Assembly: GCA_001986395.2 (NCBI GenBank)
Contig: MQVO02000104.1
Coordinates: 1-34,551 of the forward strand
Source: Irpex lacteus
Lineage: Eukaryota > Basidiomycota > Agaricomycetes > Polyporales > Irpicaceae
Direction: 5' to 3'
DNA length: 34,551 nt
The notes beneath the pieces are model-generated. The model was not told the DNA's origin, ran no database searches, and saw only the letters and a list, made by a program, of their open reading frames with translations. Both the position numbers and the translations under genes were made by a program. Positions within the stretch are counted from its first letter, which is position 1; each line of letters opens with the position of its first letter. Shown here piece after piece: positions 10,367 to 20,790 of this stretch.

Positions 10367-11794
10367 TCAGTACGCATCGATCTTCGCAGCAAGCGATTCG
10401 TCGGCGTGTTCAGTGCCACGACTAGCACGCCATGTCTCTGGGCCCTACATAACAAGCCCATTGAGCAAATCCAGTACACAGATGGAAGTTCCCAGTAAGG
10501 CTCACCGTGCGATTGGCAATGCGCTGGTTCCTGATGCGCCTGGCGAACCAAGCTCCTGCAGTTTGGCCAGTATTGAACTTGCTCGGGTCGGGGCTTCGGG
10601 CGACAGCGTCCGCAATGATAGAGCTCTGATCAGTCAGCGCACGTAACTCTGCATCCCTCTGCGGACGGGTGAAGTACACGAGAGACCAACGTTCATAGTT
10701 GCCTTGTTCCTTCGGAGGCGTGCTATGATTTGACGTATCAATTGACAGCGCATCAAGACCACCAAACGAATAACTTACACGACACGGTGGAGATTGGAGC
10801 GCAAGATGCCTCCGCTGAAAACAGAAAGAGCATCTCCGATGTTGCAAATCGCATGTCCGGGAAGAGGCTGCAGCAAATGTTAGCTACTCGGGCGAGTAAA
10901 ATGCAGAGACGGGGACTTACCTTGACGTACTTCCACTCAGTAGTCCCAGGCGGGAGCACCTGCAGTCCGCCGAGCCTGTTATGGAGGAAAGACTGATAGA
11001 TATTTAGCTCAAGAGTTCGATAGATGCCTTCTATACGGGAGCTTACCAGTGAACCGAAGTCGCAGTGAGCCCCGATGGCTTGCTTGGTGGGCATAGAAGG
11101 ATCCTTGCGAGGTGGATTCTTGATAACTCGAGACTCGCAGCCACTGAGCGCGTTCAAAGTGTGCTTCTCAGCGAGCGCACCCTTAGGCAGCCCAAGCCTC
11201 TCGTTGAAAACCTCCATGAGGGTCATGTTGATGTCGATAGACTTCTGGACGAAGGGCTTGATGGTAGACTCCATGCGGGCGTTCACAGTGGATGGATAGT
11301 CGCGATGCACCTTCTGCGGCCACGCCAAGGCGTCGTTCTTGGAGACGTTCATGAACTCGGCGGTGTCGAGGGCGCCAGTCTCATCTACGGCATTGGCACC
11401 CGCGGCCTTGTACCTAAGTTGGTGGGAGGTCAGAAAACTACGAACCGCTCAGTTTTTCCAGACCTTACCCAAAGGAGCTCCCTGCGTCGCCTTGTTCGTA
11501 CTTCATTTTTTCTTCATACGGGAGACGCATAGTTTCTGCGCCCATCTCGAACATTGCTTCAACGTCTTGGTCGGTTCCATGATTCTTCAAGCTGGTCGAT
11601 AGTGTCAGAATGTCAACGTGAGCTTTCAGTGCTACCACGGAGTTGACGTACTACCAAAAGCCAAGCTTGGTGGCTGCCTCCCAAAGTCGGTCAATTTCGT
11701 GCTGGTCACGGGCCTTGATGAGCTCATAGTCGATGATCAGGAGATCATGAGTAGGAACATCGTCTGGGAACGGAGGGAGCGTGAGGCCTGGCAT
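10367..11794 (-). CDS. Isopenicillin-N-synthase-like 2-oxoglutarate/Fe(II) dioxygenase
   Basis: This encodes a non-haem iron oxygenase of the isopenicillin N synthase/clavaminate synthase-like superfamily, which usually oxidises small molecules using Fe(II), O2 and often 2-oxoglutarate. The substrate cannot be told from sequence. Seven exons: 11794-11652, 11591-11469, 11413-11047, 10992-10921, 10867-10779, 10722-10506, 10444-10367, giving 362 residues in unbroken phase. The N-terminal DIOX_N part contains LGFW-YLKNHG, with the tyrosine codon split by the first intron. The iron triad is H205 and D207 (GAHCDFGSL) plus H262 (RSNLHRV). The co-substrate-binding R-x-S is R276-W-S278 in ERWSLVYF. 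The core strand reads NRLGGLQVLPPGTTEWKYVK. The C-terminus NRT-GPETWRASRGTEH is typical of the fungal family. There is no signal peptide, so it is probably cytosolic. Confidence 0.93.
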
Positions 11795-13661
11795 TGTGAG
11801 GATTGCAGAGTTGTTGGCACCGGTTACTGAGGTATTGGAGTACTTGTCTCAAATACATTTATGAGCAACACAACTAGCTTAACAAGGTTTGTTGTCGCTT
11901 GCACCGTTTAGGTAGCGTGAGGGGCTTCTTACCGAGTAAAGCCACGGAGGTCCAAAGTATGGTATCGTGACCACGGGAGATCGGCTTCAGGCTATGTCAT
12001 TGGAAGTGCGTGTCGGATGGAACAGACCGCGGCTTCATGCTTCCAACTTGGGTGCTGATAGTGGTTAGGTGTCTGTAACTCGGGTCGTGAGCGTTCTATT
12101 CAGCGTCATCGTTATTTGTTATGGAAGACCATGCCTTTCGGATTCTTGATACGGTGTCCACGGAGCTGACAAATTTGAGTTCCACCTCCGGCGATAGTAG
12201 TATTGAGCAAAGGCCCTTTCTTCATGAGTGGTGCACAGCAACAACTGCTTCAAGAGACAAAATCTTGCAGTACCGGTGTGCTCTACATTTGAATAAGCCA
12301 AAGTTCGCATTTCAAATCACATCTGTCAAATAGACGTGCTCCAAGACGCATGGTCGACTACGACAGCTGCGGTCAGAACATGAGACTAGCTGCCAAATAG
12401 AAGATACTTGCCTTATGCTGATACCAATCGGGACCTTTCGACGACTACAAGTTCTAGATCCTTGCAGAGGTTGTTCTGCAATACCCGCTTGACTCTGGCA
12501 CTGATGTATCGCATTACGTACGAGATATCTTGCGCATTCATTCTTCCAGGAAGCAATCTTCAGGTGTTGGTCTGTGCGTCATGAGGTCGTTGGTTCTCGG
12601 AGTCGCAGCGACGGTCACGGCGCAGTGTGGTCACCCAGTTTCCCGGGTCTCAGGCCTCAGGTCATCCAAGTCAGAATGATGTAACTGGACATGATCATCG
12701 TCTTTTGAAGATCGGTCCGTGGGAGTCCCAGTGCTTGTTAGTCATTATAGATACGAGCTACCGGAGACGTATCGCGTGAGTTCTACGGTAGGTGATTGTA
12801 GGAAGGCTGAGCTTGAGGAAGTGAGTCACGGAGAAACGCGGCAGAATTAGCGCCTTGAAAGTGCCTTAACGGGTAATTGCATCAATACTACGCCGAATAT
12901 CGACGACACACCCCAGGAGCACTCGGGAAATTTGAATTGGATCGATCGTTGAATGTCACAATAAGCTGCACTTTATGTTATTGATTATAATTAGTAGCAT
13001 GTGACAAACATACAATATACGTCGGTCATGACAAAATGAGCGTCGTGTGTTACTAGTCGCAATGCTGAGATGTACTAATAGCACAGTAGCAGTATACAAT
13101 ACTAATCTTAGACATATCTTATAGATACGAACGCACACGTTTGAGGCATATGGAGCCCAAGGTTTGAGGGTTGAGCTCACGAATTGGGTGTTCACAGCCA
13201 CCGAGCCGCAAACCCGGTATCAATTCAAGGTGAACATGGATATCGCGATGCTCCCGCGAACCGCGGGAATCTAGTCAAGGACTCCTATTGAGCATTATTG
13301 GCGCTTGCCAATTTAATATCTGTGACTCTGATGCGCGCGGTCTCTAGCCAGCTCTTATGGCCCAATAGCCAGTTGCTCCACTCCGGTAGATACGGTGGCA
13401 GGCCCCACACTTCCATCTCAGAAGTCGGACTATGAATACAGAAGCATATGCACGACTAGCGATATCGCAGCGCCGCACGGAACTTTAAAATTATTCTCCC
13501 GCAGATCGCAGAAGACATCCACCGCAGAGGCAACTGTCTTGCACTGAGTATGGTTACGATTGTGAACTCACCGTTCTGGGAACGCGTGACATAACACTTA
13601 TAGTTTAATCCAACATCAATAGGTTAAATGTCGGGCGACAAATACAGTTTACAGGTCGTAA
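11795..13661. other. Gene-free interval of 1.9 kb
   Basis: I found no reading frame with family motifs or splice-joined coding pattern here. It must contain the 5' region of the oxygenase gene (right after 11794) and the 3' end of the F-box gene (before 13662). A weak hydrophobic frame at 12956-13201 (-) is not convincing. A short perfect inverted repeat lies at 13252-13268. No transposon termini were seen. Confidence 0.5.
13252..13268. repeat. Perfect inverted repeat, 7-bp arms
   Basis: TCCCGCG and CGCGGGA flank a 3-base spacer (AAC). It resembles a CCG-rich dimeric zinc-cluster binding site but lies about 400 bp past the 3' end of the F-box gene, so a promoter role is unclear. Chance occurrence is possible. 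Confidence 0.35.
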
Positions 13662-15045
13662 TTAGTCAGCGTAGAGGTCTGCCTTATGGGAATATTCAAC
13701 CTTCACCACGTGAGTGGCCTTGATTCTTCCGAACACGCTAGACCATTTCGACATAGTCTGCCACAGACTATGCACTGAGACGAAGTATCCCTCAACAATG
13801 AGGAATACAAGGCGTATTTGCCGAAGAGCCTCCCCGTGCAATAGCAGATCCTCCAGCGTCGCAATCCCCTTCTCCTCGAAGTCCCGGGCGTTCACATGCA
13901 GAACAAGCTCGCGGAACGTAGGTTGAGTAATCCCTTGAAGGAGTTCGCGATAGATGTCCCAGATTGTGAGAGAACGACATTTGTAGGTTGTGAGCATGGC
14001 GAACATGGACAAAGTGAGCTGAGGGCGGTAGGATAGGTGTAAGACCTGAAGGCTTTCGCAGAGGTCGATACACTGGGAGGCTACGCAACGCAAAAATTAG
14101 TTACATATAATCGTTGACATTGAATGCATTGTAGAGCTCGCCTCTTTGTAATACCTGGGGCCGCATATTAGACTGAAAGCTAGGCAGCTCTGTCTGCTCC
14201 TGAATCGTAAGGTGAACTTCAACCAACGTCCGTCTAGCTAGTGTCATCAGCGACATCAGCTCATTGCAAGCATCGAGCGACAATCCTGTCGACACTTGCA
14301 GGGATTCTAGCATGCAGGTACCGGATGGTCCTTGGGAAGCCAAGTGCCGTGATACCACTGAAAGCATCTCGACATCGTTTATGCACTTTCTGAGACGGAT
14401 TGTCCGCGGTTGAAAGCCCGCAATATGGTAGGTCGCAGGAGATGGAGCAGGAGATGGCATCTTCAAGTCGGAGGAATCATGACAGAGCGCGATATTCTCT
14501 AGCTCAGCCACCTGCAGATGACGAAACCCGGATGCGAAGGTGAGAGACTCTTGAGGCCCAGCGAATGTAACGTTCGTGAGAGAAAGCGTGTGAACCGCGG
14601 GGAATAGCGTTTCCCAGTTAAGACGAGCAACACGGGGATGCTTGATTCGGTGCTCGACGAAAGACATCCCAACAATCGACAATTTTCGGACGTGTCTGAA
14701 TTGTCGCAGCAACGCATGAAACTGGGTATTGAGCTCGACGTCGTCTTCAGTTCCTTTACGATCCGACGATATGCTCTGCAGACGAAGTTCCTTCGCATAC
14801 GAGATAATGCTCGGAAGTTCGGTAAGGATGTGATAGCGATGAGCCTCTTCTTTGGTGGCAAACTTCAAATCCGCATGTCTGAGGACAAACACGCGGTGGA
14901 GGTGCGTCCTGCTGCGATGCACCCACATACGCGCTGTGAGAGCACAGGCTCGAAGGCTGTCGCCGTCGTCACATAGTTCGTCTATGACTGACTCGACCAC
15001 ATCGGCTGGGATGTATGAAGTGTGGAAAGCTCTGGTAGACGACAT
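13662..15045 (-). CDS. F-box-type protein (agaricomycete expanded family)
   Basis: A predicted 433-residue protein in two exons, 15045-14155 and 14072-13662, joined across an 82-nt intron (donor CAG-GTATTA, branch TAACTAAT, acceptor CCCAG) at phase 0. I chose the second in-frame ATG (MSSTRAFHTSYIP) because this start is usual for the family. An upstream ATG at 15090 would add 15 residues. The N-terminal IPADVVESVIDELCDDG, followed by LRACALTARMW, matches the degenerate F-box seen in many mushroom proteins. The rest has leucine-rich spacing (LHTLSL/LRLRKC-like) consistent with an LRR-type substrate-binding region. The likely role is a substrate adaptor of SCF ubiquitin ligases. The target is unknown. 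Confidence 0.8.
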
Positions 15046-16159
15046 GGTATCCCCACTACGAGAAAACCAAATATCGTTAGTTTTGTTCAAACAGTACGTA
15101 CATTATACACACCGTAAGAGAATACGTTGAAAGTCTATTTGCGAAGTTATACGTAGTTAGGGTGATGAGTGAAGGGTTGACTGTCGGACAGAGAAGTCTG
15201 TGTGAGCAGTGAGTTGGCGGGGGCGGGGGATTCAACTTGTGTTTGTGCTTGCTATGGGCATATGGACTACATAGCCCTGGCATGGTAGCGCAGCACCCTG
15301 TGTTTGAATGAATTTGGTAGGTTTCCACATACGAATCCAGCGTCGGAAGAAGCTGTGTGACACAGACGGAAGCGGTATCGTCCTGGCTTGCCTAGGACGG
15401 TGTAACAAGTAAGTTCAGAGAAGAAAGCGATCGAAAGCAGCATCATGTCCATCTTCCTTCAGTCCGCTTGACGAAGGCTGAGGCCACCAAGACCTACCTC
15501 TATCATAATCATGATGAGCAGCGCCGGGAAGACTCGCGCTGCTCTCAGTCTCCCAGAGGCAGAGTTGACAGATCCAACCTTCGCGAGCCCAGGATCATCT
15601 GTCTGACCGCTGCTCTAGATTCCAGAACAAATCCACGTCATTGACAGCTTGTCCGATGAGTTAGCAAGTCACCGACATACCCTTGTTCGTGATAGATGTG
15701 GAGCACGCAATAAGGGCATGGATGCACGGCTCGTCGTTTCATACGGAAGATGTGGCGCTGGCCAGTGCTGGCCGCAGTGCGAGTTTGCGAACTCGGGACA
15801 GTGACTCGGAGAAATCCTAATCACATCTGTCACGTTTTCTATTTCTGTGACAGTCTGTCACCGTGACATCCACACAAATTCGGCATTAACCGCCCTAGAA
15901 CTTGAAGCTTGATCATTTGAACGCACGCCAAAAACATCACACCGCTACAGCTCGTACTCCAGACTAGCCATCGAAAGCTACTTGCAATGTTTGAATCACG
16001 AACCTTTCTTATAAGATGTGTTCCAAAATTGCAGGATGCGACTGTCAGTCCAAGATTAGGCTTCCACGTTCAAGTTCCACCGCCAGCTATACTCAAAGAG
16101 TCCAGTTTCGACGCTTGCATTGCTATCCCCTTGCGCTCATACTTAGCTATTAAGCCAGC
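15046..16159. other. Intergenic region upstream of two divergent genes
   Basis: This is 1.1 kb between the starts of the leftward F-box gene and the rightward decarboxylase gene, so both promoters lie here. No coding pattern was recognised. An open frame beginning 15987 (+) overlaps the decarboxylase leader and is best taken as chance. The clearest structure is a cluster of TGTCAC/GTGACA motifs described separately. Confidence 0.5.
15827..15868. promoter_or_regulatory. Cluster of TGTCA/TGACA motifs upstream of the decarboxylase
   Basis: CTGTCACG (15827), CTGTGACAG (15845), CTGTCACC (15855) and GTGACA (15863) fall within 42 bp, and a further GACAGTGAC lies at 15796. They are about 290-330 bp before the decarboxylase ATG. 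TGACAG/CTGTCA is the core recognised by TALE-type homeodomains, which include fungal HD1 proteins. Function here is inference from motif clustering. Confidence 0.4.
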
Positions 16160-18234
16160 ATGGACATCAATGCGTAAGAGCATCCAGTCACAGGCTATGT
16201 TACTAAGGTAGTCTGATCCTCGGTCATTTTGCACTGCAGGTTCAGAAAGGCCGGATATGAAGCTATTGACAGAATCTGCGACTACCACACCTCTCTCGAG
16301 AAACGTTCTGTAGTACCACATGTACGTCCAGGGTACTTGAAGGAACTACTGCTTGGTACACGTCTTGTCGTACAATACCCTTATGCACTAACCCAAAAAA
16401 TTCAGAGGAAGCTCCTGAACCTGGCGAGGATTTCCAGACAATTGCCGACGACTACCAGAGGTGTATTATACCTGGTACGCACTGTGTCGCTGTGTCGTCA
16501 AAGCGATTTTTCGCCCGGTTATTTGGCCTCGCTAACATCGCAATCTTAGGTATCACTCACTGGCAACATCCAAGCTTCTTTGCCTATTATCCTACTCCAT
16601 GCACCTTCGAGGCCATTTTGGCAGAGCTGTACGCATCGAGCACGCCGAATCCAGGATTTAATGTTGGTATCTTTTCATTAAGAACGTTTTGTCGCCATGC
16701 TTACTCAATTGTTATAACATAGTGGTCTTGCAGTCCAGCATGCACTGAACTCGAGACCATCGCCATGGACTGGGCCGCTAAACTATTTGGGCTGGCAAAT
16801 CATTTTCTGAACGCGTCGGGTGCAGGCGGAGGAGTACTTGAGGTACGATATATGGGATCTCTATCTGATTCGGCATGTGTTCACTGATAACTGACTGCAC
16901 TAGTCATCTGCGTCGGAATCAGCTTTGGTAGCAATAGTTGCGGCGCGAGCCCTCTATAGAAGGAGGCACGCTTTGACGAGGTTAGATGACCTAGTAATCT
17001 ATACCACGACTCAGACGCATTCTCTTGGAAAGAAGGCGGGGCTCATACTAGGGCTTGAATGTCGCTCTCTGGAGGTAAACGCTGAGGATGATTTTGCGCT
17101 ACGTGGAGATACGCTTAGGAGAGCTATCGACTCTGACACGGAGAACGGAAAGCATCCGTTTATTCTAGGTAGGAACACCACATGCTGACTCCCAATCGGT
17201 TCTGACCATTTGTGCATACAGTTGCCACAGTGGGAACCACGTCCTCCGGCGCGATAGATCGCCTGGATGAGATAGGAGCAGTGTGTATGTAATCACTCCT
17301 TATCGTCTTGCTGAATGCCTCATTATTCCTTTCAGTGCAAGAATACCCGTCTATTTGGCTTCATGTTGATGCTGCGTGGGCCGGTGTAGCCTTAGCTTGT
17401 CCCGAGCTGCGGGAAATGACGCAACTTCGTTACATCAACGAGTTTGCGGATTCATTCTGCACTAATTTCCATAAAGTGTGTCTCATTTCTCAAAGTCCTT
17501 GCGTGTATTGACGATCAAACCATGATTAGTGGGGACTTGTAAATTTGGACGCATCCGCCTTATGGGTAAAGAATCGGAAGCACATTGTGAACACCTTAGA
17601 TGTTACTCCGGAATTCCTTCGTACCAAGGAGGGAGATGCAGGTACGTCGTCATCGTACCACCGTACCGCCACGCAAGCGGCTGATCGTGATATCAGGAGC
17701 TGTGACGGACTACCGGAACTGGCACCTTGGCCTTAGTCGTCGTTTCAGGTCGCTTAAACTGTGGTTCGTGCTCAGAGGATATGGCGCAGAGGGCTTTAGA
17801 AGAAATATACGCCAGGTTTGTTCTTTCCTCGTTGCACATTATCGGCATTTTTATACCTTATTGTACAGGGCATTGAACTCAATGACTATTTTGTGTCTCT
17901 AGTACGCGCATCCAAGGACTTCTCGCTCGTCACGAAGCCTTCCCTCGCCCTTTCTGTTTTCCGGCTTGAGCCTGCATTGGCCACTGTCCAAGACAGCAAA
18001 GATCGCAACGCCGTTTTGAACGATCTCAACGAGCTATATTACGCCCGTCTCTCGAAACGGCACGATATATTTCTTACGCAGACGAAACTCAACGGAATAT
18101 TCTGCATACGATTCGCCATCGGGGCGGTTCGAACGAACAAAGAGCATATTGACCGTGCGTGGCATGTCTTGCAGCAAGAGGCTGGGTCAGCTATCATAGA
18201 ATGGGAGGAAATTCGGATGAAAAGAGTCGTGTAA
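16160..18234 (+). CDS. Aromatic-L-amino-acid decarboxylase (PLP-dependent, group II)
   Basis: This enzyme removes CO2 from aromatic amino acids (tryptophan, tyrosine or DOPA type) to give the arylalkylamine, using pyridoxal phosphate. Eleven exons give 498 residues in unbroken phase: 16160-16173, 16240-16355, 16406-16474, 16550-16662, 16723-16842, 16904-17168, 17222-17284, 17336-17475, 17530-17641, 17697-17815, 17869-18234. The first coding exon is only 14 nt (MDIN plus two bases), and joining it gives the family N-terminus [16 protein letters not shown]. Family signatures are [70 protein letters not shown] (D265, pairs with the ring nitrogen) and NFHKWG (K300, Schiff-base lysine). There is no targeting signal, so it is probably cytosolic. 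Substrate preference cannot be settled from the sequence. Confidence 0.95.
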
Positions 18235-19124
18235 CAGGAGAATGTGATGTATTTTGATGTACAGCGTACTAGCTGGATAACCGGACTGAAAATGATACAA
18301 ACTCTATTTCTATACTGAATCTCACACGGCGGAGCAATCGGCGGTGACTATGACGCTGTACCGGCTTGAACCTAACGTGAAACCTTCTAGAGCAGAAAGG
18401 CCACATTGCAAACATACTCTCACAAAAGATCGCCGTGTACCTCCACTGCTAGTGCGTCACCAGGTCAGCGGACACACTACTAGTCGTCGGTAATTGTCTC
18501 GAGCCCCACATGCGAATTTAAGAACCAATCTGAACCCAAGTATATAGTGTTCATTCTCGAAGCATATAGGAATCAATCTTTCACTGATCTGTGAGAGACT
18601 TGACTCTGACTGATTCTCCGTGAATCACCAGCAGCCAAGACGAGTACTTGCCTGCGAGAGAAAGTAATAGACGCCAAAGATATGCCTTTTAAGGCAATTC
18701 CACCGATACTACTCCGAGGGCTATATCATCACAAGATTGCCTACCACAGCCTATGACGATACGAGAACGTTGTATTATGTCACCATAACAGATAATAGGT
18801 ATTTCACTGCCGATTATAGTCATGTGTGCATCATTTGAATAATTCGTAGAGCATAGTACACATTGAGAACGAGTGAACTTGAAGGCGGACAGGTAAGGGA
18901 GATATAGGACCATATAGATACGTTTCGATCAGAGGTAATTGTACGGTTGTAGTACAAGCACTGAGTCAAGTGACTCTCACGTGTGATCGGAAATGGTGGG
19001 GTTGTTGCTAGAGTTTGCTGACCATTCGATGTCGGGTTTGTTCGGAAGATCCACCATTTCATGGGACTCAACGTGAACAAACACCTATCAATGGAGTCGT
19101 GTAAATTCAGACACGTCACAGTTT
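18235..19124. other. Intergenic region between convergent genes
   Basis: About 0.9 kb between the 3' ends of the decarboxylase and the DUF6534-like gene. It includes a CACGTG E-box at 18978-18983 but no coding pattern. Frames at 18689-18913 and 18820-19119 (-) lack recognisable motifs and overlap each other, and I do not accept them. Confidence 0.45.
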
Positions 19125-20790
19125 TTACAAACCGCGTACCTCCTGTCTTGGTAGAGTGACAACATCCGGCTACAATACCACAGTGTGAGTAAACTCCCCT
19201 TGACGTCAGTTTTGGTCAGTCACTTACCCGCCTCGCAGTGTCAACACTTTTTGTCTTTCTCTCCGAGACACCTGTTGAGTCGTACCCAATGTCTCGGTGC
19301 GTTGGACGGGCGTTCAGGGTAGACATGAGCGAATTTGTGTACAGTTTCGCCAGTGCAAAATTGAAGACGAGGTGTCTACGTTTAATCCACTGTATTTCAG
19401 TGTCACCAATAATAGGGCAAGGAATACTCACAACCCAGTAGGCTAACGTCACCAAGTCAGTCAGGTTGAATTGGAAGGAAAAAATTGGACTCATACTCAC
19501 CGTGACCAGATAAGAAACTAGATCCGCGGTCGCCCAAATAGTGGTAATAAGGCCAGTTTGGACAGTGACTACATGTACTCATGCGTGAACTCATAAGAGA
19601 AGAGGAGCATAGCACTTACGTCGAATAATACTATCCAATATGACATCGGTAGTATGGAACCCAGTGCGATGTTTCCTCTGGAATAGACTGCTTGAATGCC
19701 AGTGGGTTACGTAAGATGACAGAAGGATAACATACCAAATACCATATAAGAACAGCAGTGATGAGAGCATCACAGATAGCTGAACAGACTCTCCAAAACA
19801 CCACAAGGGCTTGGAATTCCTGGAACCTGTCGAATTGCGGTATATAGTGAATATAGATAGCAGTGCCAACCCCGCCAACTACGGATTGTGATTAAACAGG
19901 CAATGGAACCCATAATAATGTTACAATTTAATACTCACTGATAGAAGCGATGGATGTGATTATGATGATTATGACAATAATCCAGCTTCCGCTCAGGATT
20001 TTGACTCGCCATGCAAAGAAGAGTTGTACCGCAGCGGAGATTATTCCCTGTTGCCCGAACATGTAACTCTTGGTTTTGGATAGCAATATCTTTCATCAGA
20101 CGTACCACCATTGCTGGGTCTGAGGGTTGTTTTGTGAGCATGAACGAAGCCAGTAAAGCTACTTATGACATACCGGTAGCGAACACTATGGTGAGGGGTG
20201 AGTATCACTAGACAATTCCATGAGTACTGAGACTACTCACCCCAGTTTGCCGTCTCGAGTGCCGCAGGATTATCTGTGACAATATTTACTTTAAGCAAAC
20301 ACTAGTCTAAAGTACTTGGGCTCGGACTTACTAAAGTTGTTGACCAGGCTATCGTAAATCCACCATACGTCGAACACACAGTTGAGTGTATCCGCCAAAA
20401 ATAACAGCAGAACCTAGACTCATTGTGAGAATTACGAGATTCACGGAAGCAATGTAGCAAGGATGAGCTTACCATCACTTTCATCCACAGCTTGTCTCTG
20501 TCAATTATGTGAGCCCGACGGTGCTCCATCAAACAAATCTACTGCACTCACTTCGGGTATCTCGCAAAGTACAGAAAGCATTGCGTGACCATAATGCCAT
20601 ATAGGAACACATTGAATATTGTCCCCAGCAGGCCAGGGCCATGCCTGAAACACGGGAAAGGTCAGATATACGATGCGCAGGTTAGACCAACGATTACGAA
20701 CGCGAAGGATGCAGGGCTACCCATATTGAGATCGAAAGTTGTAGATGCATTGCCGCCCACTGGTTGCACTCTTATACGCACAGCCTTGGT
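19125..20790 (-). CDS. DUF6534-like seven-helix membrane protein (N-terminus unresolved)
   Basis: A polytopic membrane protein of the large agaricomycete DUF6534 family, whose function is unknown. Joined exons in order: 20644-20552, 20497-20473, 20413-20332, 20273-20241, 20185-20174, 20119-20106, 20047-19939, 19878-19736, 19677-19620, 19568-19501, 19442-19432, 19375-19228, 19169-19125. Phase is kept at every junction. Landmarks are GTIFNVFLYGIMVTQ, PKDKLWMKVMVLLLFLADT, NNPAALETANW-VFATDPAMV, QLFFAWRVKILSG, RKHRTGFHTTD and HLVFNFALAKLYTNSLMST. The last exon rests on a strong GTAAGT donor. Without that splice the protein stops at 19216 (RRVSD). The first coding exon lies upstream of 20644, but no ATG-plus-donor gives a clean phase match, so the right-hand boundary is approximate. 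Confidence 0.82.

Noticed and set aside
11065..11532. A 155-residue + strand open frame
   Set aside because: It is antisense to the oxygenase exon that carries the iron-binding motif, and so is a shadow frame.
12956..13201. A small membrane protein on the minus strand
   Set aside because: There is one hydrophobic run, AT-rich sequence, no start context, no splice partners and no family pattern. It is likely a chance open frame.
14101..15090. F-box gene as a single-exon 329-residue protein ending at 14101
   Set aside because: A CAG-GTATTA donor, a TAACTAAT branch site and a CCCAG acceptor join it in phase to a further 136 codons of leucine-rich sequence.
1..18234. A biosynthetic gene cluster made of the polyketide synthase, oxygenase and decarboxylase
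   Set aside because: The genes lie on different strands and are separated by VWA8, an F-box gene and kilobases of non-coding DNA. There is no transporter, regulator or tailoring set around the synthase inside the window.
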